This document shows positions 1-8,625 of a DNA stretch of 64,000 nt, piece after piece (position 1 is the first letter of the stretch; the number at the start of each line of letters is the position of its first letter). Under the pieces are notes generated by a model that did not search any database, had not been told where the DNA came from, and saw only the letters and a program-made list of their open reading frames with translations. Position numbers and translations under genes: made by a program. Origin of the DNA: Ancrocorticia sp052089425 (GTDB lineage: Bacteria > Actinomycetota > Actinomycetes > Actinomycetales > Actinomycetaceae); the NCBI RefSeq assembly GCF_052089425.1, contig NZ_JBQCZW010000004.1, forward strand, positions 1 to 64,000, read 5' to 3'.

Positions 1-27
1 CGAATCCCCAGAAACCGTCCTCGCAGC

Positions 28-1601
28 TTGACAAACAACATAGGGGCACCCCCCGAAATGGGGGCAGGCTTGTCTGTATGGAAGGCAAGATTCCCATGGC
101 CGCACGTAGGCATGTGACCAACAAGCTCTCTACCGCGTATCGCACGGCTTCTAAGGCTGAGCGGTCCATGATTTTGGATGAGGTGATCACAACAACCGGG
201 ATGGGCCGGTCCACGGCCCGACGGATGCTGACCGGCCCGGTGCTGCCTGACCCTAAGACGCAGGTGGACCGGCGCCGTCTGCGCCCCAAACACTACAGCG
301 ACGAGTCCAGAGCCTTGTTGGAGCACGTGTGGACTCTGATGGGGTTCCCGTGCGGGAAATACCTCACGGTCATGCTTCCGATCTGGCTTCCCCTCATAGC
401 CCAGGGCGGGGACTTGGATAAGCCGTACGCGAGTCCTAAGGCGATCAGGGAACTAGAGGCGATGAGCCCGGCAACGATCGACCGATACCTCGCCCCGGCC
501 AGAAAACGCATGGCCTTACGTGGCATCTCGACAACGACCCCGGCTCCGGCGTTGCTGCGCAACTCGATCAGCCTATCGACGGTTGGGGACAGCCCGCCAG
601 AGGCACCGGGAGTGATCGAGGCCGACACGGTCGCTCACTGCGGTCCAACGTTCAAGGGCGAGTTCGCCCGAACCTTGACAATGACCGATATCGTCACCGG
701 ATGGACGGAAAACACTGCGATCCGCAACAATGCTTCCCGGTGGATCATCGGCGCCGTTGATCGCTTAGAAGCCCTGTTCCCGTTTCCGTTGAGGGTGTTC
801 GATTCTGATAACGGGACCGAGTTCATCAACTACGACGTCGCGAACTGGCTCCAAGCCCGTGATATCGCCCAAACCCGCTCACGCCCGTACAAGAAGAATG
901 ATCAAGCCACCGTCGAATCGAAAAACAATCACATCGTGCGCAAACACGCCTTCTACTGGCGTTACGACACCCCAGACGAACTCGCCTTACTCAACGAGCT
1001 GTGGCCCCTCGTCTGCCTGCGATTGAATTTTTTCACCCCGACAAAGAAACCCGTCGGATACGCCACCACCAGCGACGGGCGCCGCAAACGGATCTACGAC
1101 ACGCCAGCCACCCCATTCCAGCGTGTACAAGCCTCCGGGCTGCTCACAAGCGAAGAAATCAGCGTCGTAGCTGGCCGTATGAGTGGTTTCAACCCGGCCG
1201 ACCTGACCCGTCAGATTGAAGCGATCACGGCCGGCAACACTCTTGATGCGCAAATCGGCTTGTATTCGTCACTACCAGCTCGGGCAGCCCGGTCGGTGAC
1301 CGCTGATAATGGCAGTGAGTTCGCTTACCATTACCAGCTTGCTAACACGCTGGCCATCCCTACCTATTTCGCTGACCCATACAGTGCCTGGCAACGCGGA
1401 TCTAACGGGCACTTCAACGGCAGGCTCCACAAATACCTACCCAAAGGCACCAGCTTCAAGGATCTCGGTCAGGCCGAACTCGACCACTACGTCGCAGAGA
1501 TCAACAACCGACCCCGCAAAATCCTCGGCTGGGCAACCCCAGCAGAAATATCCCACGAACTATGCTTAACACCAACCACACCACGTCGCACTCCAAACTA
1601 G
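28..1601 (+). mobile_element. Hybrid insertion sequence remnant
   Basis: The block carries one transposase ORF built from two unrelated transposase families, so it looks like one insertion sequence joined to the 3' end of an IS30 element. The left boundary is a guess: a G/C-rich inverted motif (ggggcaccccccgaaatggggg) lies just before the gene. I found no convincing matched terminal inverted repeats or target duplication. The right edge is only about 50 bp from the stop codon of the M16 peptidase gene, which appears intact. Confidence 0.55.
78..1601 (+). CDS. Chimeric DDE transposase (integrase-core N-part, IS30 C-part)
   Basis: A 507-residue protein. Residues 1 to about 390 form a complete rve-type transposase: an N-terminal helix-turn-helix region and a DDE core with EADT near 185, SDNGTEF near 245 and ATVESKNNH near 280. 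From about residue 396 the sequence changes to the C-terminal half of an IS30-family transposase, with TADNGSEF at 408-415, FADPYSAWQRG, YLPKG and NNRPRK..GWATP. In that part the usual IS30 catalytic glutamate (RGTNENxNG) is replaced by RGSNGHFNG, so the IS30 moiety is probably inactive. A second ATG at 96 begins a more family-like N-terminus (MAARRHVTNK). The first DDE core may still be catalytically intact, but its own C-terminus is missing. The join looks like a deletion or recombination between two elements. Confidence 0.8.
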   Translation: MEGKIPMAARRHVTNKLSTAYRTASKAERSMILDEVITTTGMGRSTARRMLTGPVLPDPKTQVDRRRLRPKHYSDESRALLEHVWTLMGFPCGKYLTVMLPIWLPLIAQGGDLDKPYASPKAIRELEAMSPATIDRYLAPARKRMALRGISTTTPAPALLRNSISLSTVGDSPPEAPGVIEADTVAHCGPTFKGEFARTLTMTDIVTGWTENTAIRNNASRWIIGAVDRLEALFPFPLRVFDSDNGTEFINYDVANWLQARDIAQTRSRPYKKNDQATVESKNNHIVRKHAFYWRYDTPDELALLNELWPLVCLRLNFFTPTKKPVGYATTSDGRRKRIYDTPATPFQRVQASGLLTSEEISVVAGRMSGFNPADLTRQIEAITAGNTLDAQIGLYSSLPARAARSVTADNGSEFAYHYQLANTLAIPTYFADPYSAWQRGSNGHFNGRLHKYLPKGTSFKDLGQAELDHYVAEINNRPRKILGWATPAEISHELCLTPTTPRRTPN

Positions 1602-1649
1602 AACCCGGGTGATGCCATCACTATCAAGAGCTTTGATAAAATATGACCG

Positions 1650-2981
1650 CTAGCCCTTTGCGGGGCCCACGGTGCACAGGGAACGGGGCTGGGACGCGAT
1701 GTATTGAGCTACCTCTTGAACGTCCGATGCCGTAATGGCCCGCGCCTTGCGCAACGATTCTGACTGGGAGGTGAGGGAGCCGCGAATGAGTTCCGCGCTA
1801 CCGAGACGGTTCATGTGAGAACTCAGATGCTCATTGGAGAAAATGATCTCCGCGCGGATGCGCCGGTAGGCGGATTCCACTTCAGCATCGCTCACCCCGT
1901 CCGCGGCAATTTCGTCCAAGCAAGCCCCCAGCAGCGTGGCAACCTCCGCGGCGTTGGGCAGAGCGCACCCCGCATACATTCCGAACATCCCGCCTTCTGG
2001 GAACAAGCTGGGGAACGAATACGTGGAGTAGGCCAGGCCCCGTTCTTCACGAATCTTCTGGAACAGACGAGAGGACGTTCCCCCACCGAGGATCGCGTTC
2101 ATTGTGAAGAGTGCGCGGCGACGTTCATCGAACATATCGAAGCTGGGCATGGAGAGAATCACCGCTGCCTGCTCAACGGGCCGTTCAACGTAGCGCGTAG
2201 ACGGGGCGGCTGGCACGATCGGGGCGGCGGTACGGCGCGGTTCAGGTTCGGCAGGCCCACTGAGATCCCAGCCTCCGCGTTCTAATTCGCCCTGGACCCG
2301 TTCGCACAGCTCATCGTGATTAATGGCACCGGCGGCAGTCACCACCAGTTCGCTGGGGCGATACATACGGGAGTAATGGCCCAGAAGGCTCTGGTTGGCC
2401 AGTGCGCTAACAGATTCACGCGTACCGCCCACCGGCCGGCCGAGGGGGTGATCTCCGAACACCATGGACGTGATGTTCTCGTGGGCAACCTCGGTAGCAT
2501 CGTCGTTGTACATCGAGAGCTCTTCAAGGATCACCCCGCGCTCCATCTCCATGTCCGAGGGGTCAAGGTTGGCGCCTGTGACCATATCGCTCAGGAGTTC
2601 TAGGCTGGGTGCCACGTCATTTTCGAAGCAATGGCCGTAGTAGCACGTGTACTGTTTGGCCGTGGCGGCGTTGAAATCTCCCCCAAGATAATCGATGCGT
2701 TCGGCGATCTCTCGCGCCCCGCGCGTGCGAGTTCCCTTGAAAAGAAGATGTTCGAGAAAGTGGGTGGAACCACGGGCGTCATCGCCCTCATCGCGCGAAC
2801 CGGCACCTATCCATAGGCCCATCGTGGTGGAATGGGCATGAGGAATCTTCTCACTCAACACCCTCACGCCTCCGGGCAGGACCGACCTGCGCAGGAGCTT
2901 TCCTTCTTCTTCGAGGGCTAAGCCACCCCTCGAAAAGTCAAGATCTAGGGGCATCTCACTGTAATCGACAGATTCACTCAC
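1650..2981 (-). CDS. M16 family zinc metallopeptidase
   Basis: A 443-residue insulinase/processing-peptidase-like protein. The inverted zinc motif HFLEH lies at residues 74-78 (H74, E77 and H78 are the expected ligands and base), and the distal zinc-ligand glutamate is in the ERGVILEE stretch near 154. The second M16 lobe, with a GGGTSSRLFQKIREERGLAYS-type signature, follows near residue 300. It has one N-lobe and one C-lobe, like the bacterial PepR/YmxG class. It follows pnp on the same strand, the usual actinobacterial and Bacillus arrangement. The start taken is a GTG with a weak ribosome site; a downstream ATG at codon 10 is an alternative. Its substrate is unknown. It is probably cytoplasmic, since no signal peptide is visible. 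Confidence 0.9.
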   Translation of the reverse strand: MSESVDYSEMPLDLDFSRGGLALEEEGKLLRRSVLPGGVRVLSEKIPHAHSTTMGLWIGAGSRDEGDDARGSTHFLEHLLFKGTRTRGAREIAERIDYLGGDFNAATAKQYTCYYGHCFENDVAPSLELLSDMVTGANLDPSDMEMERGVILEELSMYNDDATEVAHENITSMVFGDHPLGRPVGGTRESVSALANQSLLGHYSRMYRPSELVVTAAGAINHDELCERVQGELERGGWDLSGPAEPEPRRTAAPIVPAAPSTRYVERPVEQAAVILSMPSFDMFDERRRALFTMNAILGGGTSSRLFQKIREERGLAYSTYSFPSLFPEGGMFGMYAGCALPNAAEVATLLGACLDEIAADGVSDAEVESAYRRIRAEIIFSNEHLSSHMNRLGSAELIRGSLTSQSESLRKARAITASDVQEVAQYIASQPRSLCTVGPAKG

Positions 2982-3037
2982 CAGACCAGAATAACGGACA
3001 CACGCCTGATCTTTTGAGCATTGCGTCTAATCACACG

Positions 3038-3069
3038 CGAGGGCCCCGATGCAAACATCGGGGCCCTCG
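3038..3069 (-). terminator. Hairpin between pnp and the M16 peptidase gene
   Basis: A perfect 14-bp stem (3038-3051 with 3056-3069) closes on a CAAA loop, about 37 bp after the pnp stop on the minus strand. No clear T-run follows, so it may be an mRNA-stabilising or partial terminator hairpin rather than a strong intrinsic terminator. Confidence 0.6.
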
Positions 3070-3105
3070 TACGCTCGGCAGGTAGTAACCCGCTAGAGCA
3101 TGCGC

Positions 3106-5418
3106 TTATTCACTATCCTCGGAGGATTCGTGCGTGCGGCGGCGCTGGCGGGAACCACGGCGTGAGCCGCGCTCCGGGCGCTCACGGCGCGGGCGCTGTT
3201 CGGTGTTGGGAGCTTCTTCTTGCTCCGGAGCCTCTTCTTCGCCTTCAACAACCGCGTGCAGGGAAATCTTGCCACGCTGATCCAGTTCGGCAATCTCCAC
3301 TTCAACACGATCGCCAACGTTGAGAACATCCTCAACATTCTCCACGCGCTTGCCACCAACGAGGCGGCGAATCTGGGAGATGTGTAGGAGTCCGTCGCGG
3401 CCCGGCGTCAGCGAAACGAACGCACCGAAGCTGGTTGTCTTGACAACCGTTCCGATGTAACGTTCCCCAACTTCAGGCAGCTGCGGGTTGGCGATGGCGT
3501 TGATGGTGGTGCGAGCTGCTTCGGCGGACGTGCCGTCCGAAGCGCCGATGAACACCGTACCGTCATCTTCGATCGAGATGTCTGCGCCAGTATCCTCTTG
3601 GATCTGGTTGATCATCTTGCCCTTGGGCCCAATGACTTCGCCGATCTTATCCACGGGGATCTTCACGGAGATGATGCGCGGAGCGGTTTCAGCCATTTCA
3701 TCTGGGCCATCAATCGCTTCGCTCATCAGATCGAGAATCGCGAAGCGTGCATCACGGGCCTGCCCGAGCGCACCGTCAAGAACGGCGGCGGGGATGCCAG
3801 CAAGCTTGGTATCAAGCTGTAGCGCCGTCACGTATTCGCGGGTTCCGGCAACCTTGAAGTCCATATCGCCCAGCGCGTCCTCGGCACCGAGGATATCGGT
3901 GAGGCTGACGTAACGGGTTTCGCCATCCACCACGTCTGAGACGAGGCCCATGGCGATGCCGGCAACCGGTGCCTTGAGCGGGACGCCCGCATTCAGCAGG
4001 GCCAGCGTGGAGGCGCAAACCGAACCCATGGAGGAGGAACCGTTGGATCCCATGGTTTCGGATACCTGACGAATCGCGTAGGGGAACTCCTCGCGCTCCG
4101 GAAGCTGGGACACCAGAGCGATCTCAGCGAGGTGGCCGTGGCCGATCTCGCGACGCTTCGGGGAACCAACGCGACCGGTTTCACCGGTGGAGTAGGGCGG
4201 GAAGTTGTAGTGATGGATGTAGCGCTTGCGGGTAACCGGTGACAGGTTATCGAGCTGCTGCTCCATCTTGAGCATGTTGAGGGTGGTGACACCAAGAATC
4301 TGGGTCTCTCCACGCTGGAACAGGGCTGAGCCGTGCACACGAGGGATGATGCCTGCTTCGGCGGAGATCGAACGGATCTCAACCGGGCTACGCCCGTCCA
4401 TACGCACGCCTTCGGTCAGGACATGACGGCGCATGACCTGCTTGAAGTTGGCGTTAACCGCGAGGGCCACCATGTTCTCTTCTTCAGGGAACTGCTCAGC
4501 AAGCTCGCTCACCACAGCGGAGGTGAGCTCATTGAGCGCTGCGTCGCGTTCTGCCTTCGCAACGATACCCAAGATGGGCTGGAAGCGATCGCCGACCTGC
4601 TTCTCAACCGCGGCGTACTGTTCTTCCGTGTAATCAGGGAAGAACGGGTAATCGCCTGTGGGCTTCGCGAACTCGTTGATGAGCTCCAACTGAGCCTCGC
4701 ACAGGGTGCGGATGACGGGCTTGGCGGCGTTCAAGCCTTGGGCCACGACATCCTCGGTTGGCTTGGCGCCACCGGCCTTGATGGTGGCATCTGCGTTTTC
4801 TGGCGCAGAAGCCTCCACCATCATGATGGCTACATCGTTATCCGTGAGCCGGCCGGCCACGGACATGGAGAAGGTTGCACGGTCCAGCTCGCTCCAATGG
4901 GGGAAGGCGATCCACTGGCCGTCAACGAGGGCCATGCGAGTGCCGCCGATCGGACCGGAGAATGGCAAACCGGCGATCGAGGTGGACAGTGAAGCAGCGT
5001 TGATTGCCAGCACATCGTACTGATCATCCGGGTGGATAGAGAGGATGGTGGCGACGATCTGGACCTCGTTGCGCATGCCCTTCTTGAAGGCAGGGCGCAG
5101 CGGGCGATCGATCTGGCGGGCGGCCAGAATGGCCTCCGTGCCCGGGCGGCCTTCGCGGCGGAAGAACGATCCGGGAATGTTGCCGGCAGCGTAGGAACGC
5201 TCCTCAACATCAACTGTCAACGGGAAGAAATCGAAGTGTTCCTTCGGGTTCCTCGAAGCAGTGGTGGCGGAGAACACGGTGGTTTCTCCATCAAGGTAGG
5301 CAACGGCCGCACCGTTTGCCTGCTGGGCGAGGCGGCCAATCTCGAAGCGAATGCTCCGGGTGCCGAAAGCGCCGTTGTCAATAACGGCTTCTGAACTATG
5401 TACGTCAGGACCCTCCAC
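3106..5418 (-). CDS. pnp: Polynucleotide phosphorylase
   Basis: A 770-residue 3'-to-5' exoribonuclease that degrades RNA with phosphate and can also add nucleotides. The order is two RNase PH-like domains (about 10-230 and 330-560) with the helical linker between, a KH domain with the GxxG loop IGPKGK near residue 600, and an S1 domain near 650-720. A C-terminal tail of about 50 residues is first acidic and then Arg-rich, a common actinobacterial extension that may bind RNA or partners. The start is a GTG with a good AAAGGGG ribosome site. It sits downstream of rpsO, separated by a terminator hairpin, which is the classic rpsO-pnp order. All expected domains are present. Confidence 0.97.
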   Translation of the reverse strand: MEGPDVHSSEAVIDNGAFGTRSIRFEIGRLAQQANGAAVAYLDGETTVFSATTASRNPKEHFDFFPLTVDVEERSYAAGNIPGSFFRREGRPGTEAILAARQIDRPLRPAFKKGMRNEVQIVATILSIHPDDQYDVLAINAASLSTSIAGLPFSGPIGGTRMALVDGQWIAFPHWSELDRATFSMSVAGRLTDNDVAIMMVEASAPENADATIKAGGAKPTEDVVAQGLNAAKPVIRTLCEAQLELINEFAKPTGDYPFFPDYTEEQYAAVEKQVGDRFQPILGIVAKAERDAALNELTSAVVSELAEQFPEEENMVALAVNANFKQVMRRHVLTEGVRMDGRSPVEIRSISAEAGIIPRVHGSALFQRGETQILGVTTLNMLKMEQQLDNLSPVTRKRYIHHYNFPPYSTGETGRVGSPKRREIGHGHLAEIALVSQLPEREEFPYAIRQVSETMGSNGSSSMGSVCASTLALLNAGVPLKAPVAGIAMGLVSDVVDGETRYVSLTDILGAEDALGDMDFKVAGTREYVTALQLDTKLAGIPAAVLDGALGQARDARFAILDLMSEAIDGPDEMAETAPRIISVKIPVDKIGEVIGPKGKMINQIQEDTGADISIEDDGTVFIGASDGTSAEAARTTINAIANPQLPEVGERYIGTVVKTTSFGAFVSLTPGRDGLLHISQIRRLVGGKRVENVEDVLNVGDRVEVEIAELDQRGKISLHAVVEGEEEAPEQEEAPNTEQRPRRERPERGSRRGSRQRRRTHESSEDSE

Positions 5419-5524
5419 AGGGACCCCTTTCTTTTCTTGGCACGGCCATCAGTTGAAACCCACGGAATCCCTCCGGAGGACACAACCGACAACCGGACCT
5501 TGATCGTCTTGTGGAATACAGGAA

Positions 5525-5549
5525 ACGGCCCGGGCTTGGCCCGGGCCGT
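5525..5549 (-). terminator. Terminator-like hairpin after rpsO
   Basis: A 10-bp perfect G/C stem (5525-5534 with 5540-5549, loop of 5) begins 8 bp beyond the rpsO stop and is followed on the minus strand by TTTCCTG. In other bacteria the rpsO-pnp hairpin is a known processing and termination site; that role here is inference. Confidence 0.65.
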
Positions 5550-5556
5550 CAGTTCG

Positions 5557-5826
5557 TCAGCGGCGCAGGCCGAGACGAGAAATCAATGAACGGTAACGCT
5601 CAATGTCTTCTTCGGCAAGATAAGCGAGGAGCCGCTTACGCTGACCAATAAGAAGCATGAGGCCACGCCTTGAATGGTGATCATGCTGATGGGTGCGGAA
5701 ATGCTCCGTCAGCTCGCTGATACGAGCGCTCAGCAGGGCCACCTGAACCTCGGGGGAACCGGTATCGCCCTCGTGCGTAGCATACTCAGCGATGATCTTT
5801 TGCTTTTCTTCAGGCTTCAGAGCCAT
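5557..5826 (-). CDS. rpsO: 30S ribosomal protein S15
   Basis: An 89-residue protein matching S15 over its whole length: the loop motif GDTGSPEVQVALL, LTEHFRTHQHDHHSRRGL and the C-terminal YRSLISRLGLRR. S15 binds the central domain of 16S rRNA early in small-subunit assembly. The start chosen is the ATG beginning MALKPEEK, preceded by GAAGGAGAAAC. An in-frame upstream extension of 18 codons exists but has no support. It lies upstream of pnp with a hairpin between them. Confidence 0.97.
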   Translation of the reverse strand: MALKPEEKQKIIAEYATHEGDTGSPEVQVALLSARISELTEHFRTHQHDHHSRRGLMLLIGQRKRLLAYLAEEDIERYRSLISRLGLRR

Positions 5827-6008
5827 GTTTCTCCTTCGAGGTTCGTTGCACGGAGCTCCGGGGCATGTTCTCCCAGGCAATGACGCATCCGTGGCCGATC
5901 TGACGGCTCAGCTAGTCTAGCATCGGGCACTACCTGCGAGCTTCGTACCAAGTGTGAGTTTGCCCGCCAAGTAGGCCGATTCATGCCATACAGAAGCCGT
6001 ATCCCGCG

Positions 6009-7007
6009 CTAGATGGCGGTGACCTCCGCAGGGTCAACCCGCCCAGCCGTGGGTACACCAAGCGCCAGAGCCGTATTCCTCAGATCCTCATCCATCTGGC
6101 AGAGCAGGCCGTCCACGGATTCGAACGAGACCATGGGGCGTAGCCGCCTGATGAAATCTACGGCGACATCCTCCCCGTACAGGTTGAGATCTGCACGCCC
6201 CAAAACATGTGCTTCGACCGTGCGCTCGACTCCATCGAACTGCGGATTACTACCAACCGATATGGCCGCCGGCAAGTATTCTGCGGCATTGGTCATCGGC
6301 ACGTCGCGCACGAGCCACCCCGCGTACACTCCATCGGCTGGGATCTCTCCAAGTTCTTCGCCCTTCAGGTTCGCCGTGGGGAACCCCAACTCCCTGCCCC
6401 GCTGGAATCCGTGCACCACCTTGCCACGGAGCCTGTGAGGGCGGCCAAGTACTTCTGCAGCTTTATCCACGTTGCCAACAGCTAAGAGTTCACGCACCCA
6501 CGTTGAGGACCACCGGCGCCCGGCCGGCTCCCCCAAATCGTTGAGAAGAATGACGTCAAAGCCAAGCGCATGCCCCAGCTCCGTTAGCAGGGCACCATCA
6601 CCGGCATTATCCTTGCCAAACCGGGCATCCTCCCCCACCACGACGAGGCTCGCATGGAGCTGATCAACCAGCTGGTTGCGCACGAAGGATTCGGCACTCG
6701 CCTGAGCATATTCGAGTGTGTAGTGCTGAACGAATACGGCATCGATACCAGCTGCCGCTAGCCGGTCAATACGATCATCGAGCGTAGCCACCAGTTTGAC
6801 TGGACGATCGGGATTGTGGACGGTTGCCGGATGAGGATCGAACGTCAGCGCCACCGATGTTAATCCGCGCGTTCTAGCGTGACGTACGGTCTCAGCAAGC
6901 ACCGCATGGTGGCCACGATGCACACCGTCAAAAACGCCGACAGTCACAACGCTCTGGCCAAGATCTGCCGGGATATCCTCTGGCGTGCGCCACACATCAA
7001 TACTCAC
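6009..7007 (-). CDS. ribF: Bifunctional riboflavin kinase / FAD synthetase
   Basis: A 332-residue protein making FMN from riboflavin and then FAD from FMN. The N-terminal nucleotidyltransferase domain shows GVFDGVHRGHH at residues 24-34, the HxGH-like nucleotide-binding motif. The C-terminal flavokinase begins near residue 190, with GRELGFPTANL carrying the PTAN motif. The start is a GTG preceded by AAGG. It lies 41 bp downstream of truB, the usual rbfA-truB-ribF order. A gap of about 180 bp with no visible gene separates it from rpsO. Confidence 0.96.
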   Translation of the reverse strand: MSIDVWRTPEDIPADLGQSVVTVGVFDGVHRGHHAVLAETVRHARTRGLTSVALTFDPHPATVHNPDRPVKLVATLDDRIDRLAAAGIDAVFVQHYTLEYAQASAESFVRNQLVDQLHASLVVVGEDARFGKDNAGDGALLTELGHALGFDVILLNDLGEPAGRRWSSTWVRELLAVGNVDKAAEVLGRPHRLRGKVVHGFQRGRELGFPTANLKGEELGEIPADGVYAGWLVRDVPMTNAAEYLPAAISVGSNPQFDGVERTVEAHVLGRADLNLYGEDVAVDFIRRLRPMVSFESVDGLLCQMDEDLRNTALALGVPTAGRVDPAEVTAI

Positions 7008-7048
7008 TGGTTTACCTTATCGTTTCCGCTATAACTGGTGGACGGGGG

Positions 7049-8059
7049 TTAGCGAGCCAGCAACAGATCAGGCTTGAGTTTCGTGCCCCGCACAGACACT
7101 AGGGCGATTGCCTGCCCGCCGCACATGGCTGCCAGCGGCATATCATCCGTGGCTCGGCCTTCCTGAGCTCGGCCATCTTCGGCCGGCCGTCCAGGAATGA
7201 ACTGGCCGTGTGCCAGCGCGTTGGCCTCGTCCGGCGTCACCTCCACGCAGCTGAACAACTGCTGGCAGAGTTCGGTCACACTCACGACGGGGAGTGCGTG
7301 ATCATCTGCCACGACCTGGGCCAGCTGGGCCACGGTGCGTGCCCCGTTAGCCCCCCACGCCCCGACACGGGTGCGCCGTAGCGCCGTCAGGTGTGCCCCC
7401 GTGCCCAGAGCCTCACCTAGGTCACGAGCAAGAGCGCGAACGTACGTGCCTGCCGAACACTGCACCACCACGTCCACATCCGCCACCGTGGTATCGCCGT
7501 AAGGAACGTGGCGCGGATCGCCCACACGCTCGAATCGTTCAACATGGACGGGGCGGGCGGCCAGCTCTACCTGTTCGCCCTCACGCACGCGCGCGTACGC
7601 CCGCTTACCATCAACCTTCACGGCGCTGACAGAGCTGGGGCGCTGAAGAACATCCCCCCGTAGTGGTGCCATCGCGGAATCGATGGCACCGGTCAGAGAC
7701 GCCCCGTCCAGATTCACTAGCCCTCGCACGGCCACGACATCACCCTGGGCATCCTCCGTGTGAGTCTCTACTCCCAGCCGGATGGTGGCGCGGTATTCCT
7801 TATCGGTGCCCGTCACGTACTGCAAGAGCTTCGTGGCCTTGCCAATGCCGATGCACAGGACCCCCGTTGCCATGGGATCCAGCGTGCCAGCATGCCCCAC
7901 CTTCCGTGTAGCGGCCAGACGGCGCATAGCGCCCACGATGTCATGGCTGGTCACGCCGCCATCCTTATCCACGATGACGAGACCATCACCAGCTGTCACC
8001 TGAGCACGGGGCAGTTCACCCCACGGACGGGGCGGGAAGTTGGGCCTGCGTTCACCCAT
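7049..8059 (-). CDS. truB: tRNA pseudouridine-55 synthase
   Basis: A 336-residue enzyme that converts U55 in the T-loop of tRNAs. The catalytic motif GHAGTLDPMATGVL puts the nucleophile at Asp61. KDGGVTSHD near 33 and the YVRALARDLG motif further on are also typical. The C-terminal part resembles the actinobacterial TruB C-domain. The gene starts 3 bp after the rbfA stop, so the two are surely co-transcribed. Confidence 0.96.
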   Translation of the reverse strand: MGERRPNFPPRPWGELPRAQVTAGDGLVIVDKDGGVTSHDIVGAMRRLAATRKVGHAGTLDPMATGVLCIGIGKATKLLQYVTGTDKEYRATIRLGVETHTEDAQGDVVAVRGLVNLDGASLTGAIDSAMAPLRGDVLQRPSSVSAVKVDGKRAYARVREGEQVELAARPVHVERFERVGDPRHVPYGDTTVADVDVVVQCSAGTYVRALARDLGEALGTGAHLTALRRTRVGAWGANGARTVAQLAQVVADDHALPVVSVTELCQQLFSCVEVTPDEANALAHGQFIPGRPAEDGRAQEGRATDDMPLAAMCGGQAIALVSVRGTKLKPDLLLAR

Positions 8060-8061
8060 TC

Positions 8062-8559
8062 TCAGCTCTCGGGGCTGGACAGATCGGAAGGTGTGGCATC
8101 GCCGTCGTCGTCAGAAAAACTACCTACGGACGCCTCATCGTCCTCCACCGTGCGATACGGATCGGCCTCCCCCGCCCACGCGGCTCCCTCTGCGGACTTC
8201 GCTATCTGCTCATCGCGGAACCGCGCTGCGGTGAGCGCATCCTCGAACGTACGCGCACTTTCCGGAAGCGCATCGGCAACAAACTCAATCGTAGGCGTGA
8301 GCCTGAGGCCCAGCTGGCCGCCAACCTGAGAACGGATGTTCCCCTTGGCCGATTGAAGGCCGCGGCGGGCATCCGCCTGACGCTTCTCATCGCCATACAC
8401 CGTGTAATACACGGTGGCGTGCTGGAGATCACCGGTCACCTTGACATCGGTGATGGTCACCATATCGAGCCGAGGATCCTTCAAACGGGTTGTCACAAGC
8501 GAGGCGACGATCTCCTGAATTCGCCCCGCGATACGAGTTGCTCGTGGGTTTGGCATCAT
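8062..8559 (-). CDS. rbfA: Ribosome-binding factor A
   Basis: A KH-type 30S maturation factor of about 165 residues that binds near 16S helix 1 late in assembly. The visible core is TRIAGRIQEIVASLV, then DPRLDMVTITDVKVTGDLQHA, then the RSQVGGQLGLRLTP stretch. The C-terminal 45 residues are acidic and low-complexity. Two adjacent ATG codons (8559 and 8556) follow GAAAGGTGGC; the second has the more usual spacing. A strong hairpin lies upstream, between infB and this gene. It is tightly linked to truB. Confidence 0.94.
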   Translation of the reverse strand: MMPNPRATRIAGRIQEIVASLVTTRLKDPRLDMVTITDVKVTGDLQHATVYYTVYGDEKRQADARRGLQSAKGNIRSQVGGQLGLRLTPTIEFVADALPESARTFEDALTAARFRDEQIAKSAEGAAWAGEADPYRTVEDDEASVGSFSDDDGDATPSDLSSPES

Positions 8560-8577
8560 GCCACCTTTCAATCGGAA

Positions 8578-8606
8578 CGGCGGGCCACCACTAGGGTAGC
8601 CCGCCG
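8578..8606 (-). terminator. Hairpin between infB and rbfA
   Basis: An 8-bp G/C stem (8578-8585 with 8599-8606) with a 13-nt loop sits between the infB stop and the rbfA ribosome site. There is no T-run, so partial attenuation or RNA processing is as likely as termination. Confidence 0.45.
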
Positions 8607-8625
8607 CCGAACTTAGCGCGATAGG

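Noticed and set aside
4333..4992. A 219-codon frame inside pnp on the plus strand
   Set aside because: It overlaps the conserved PNPase core fully and has no recognisable domain.
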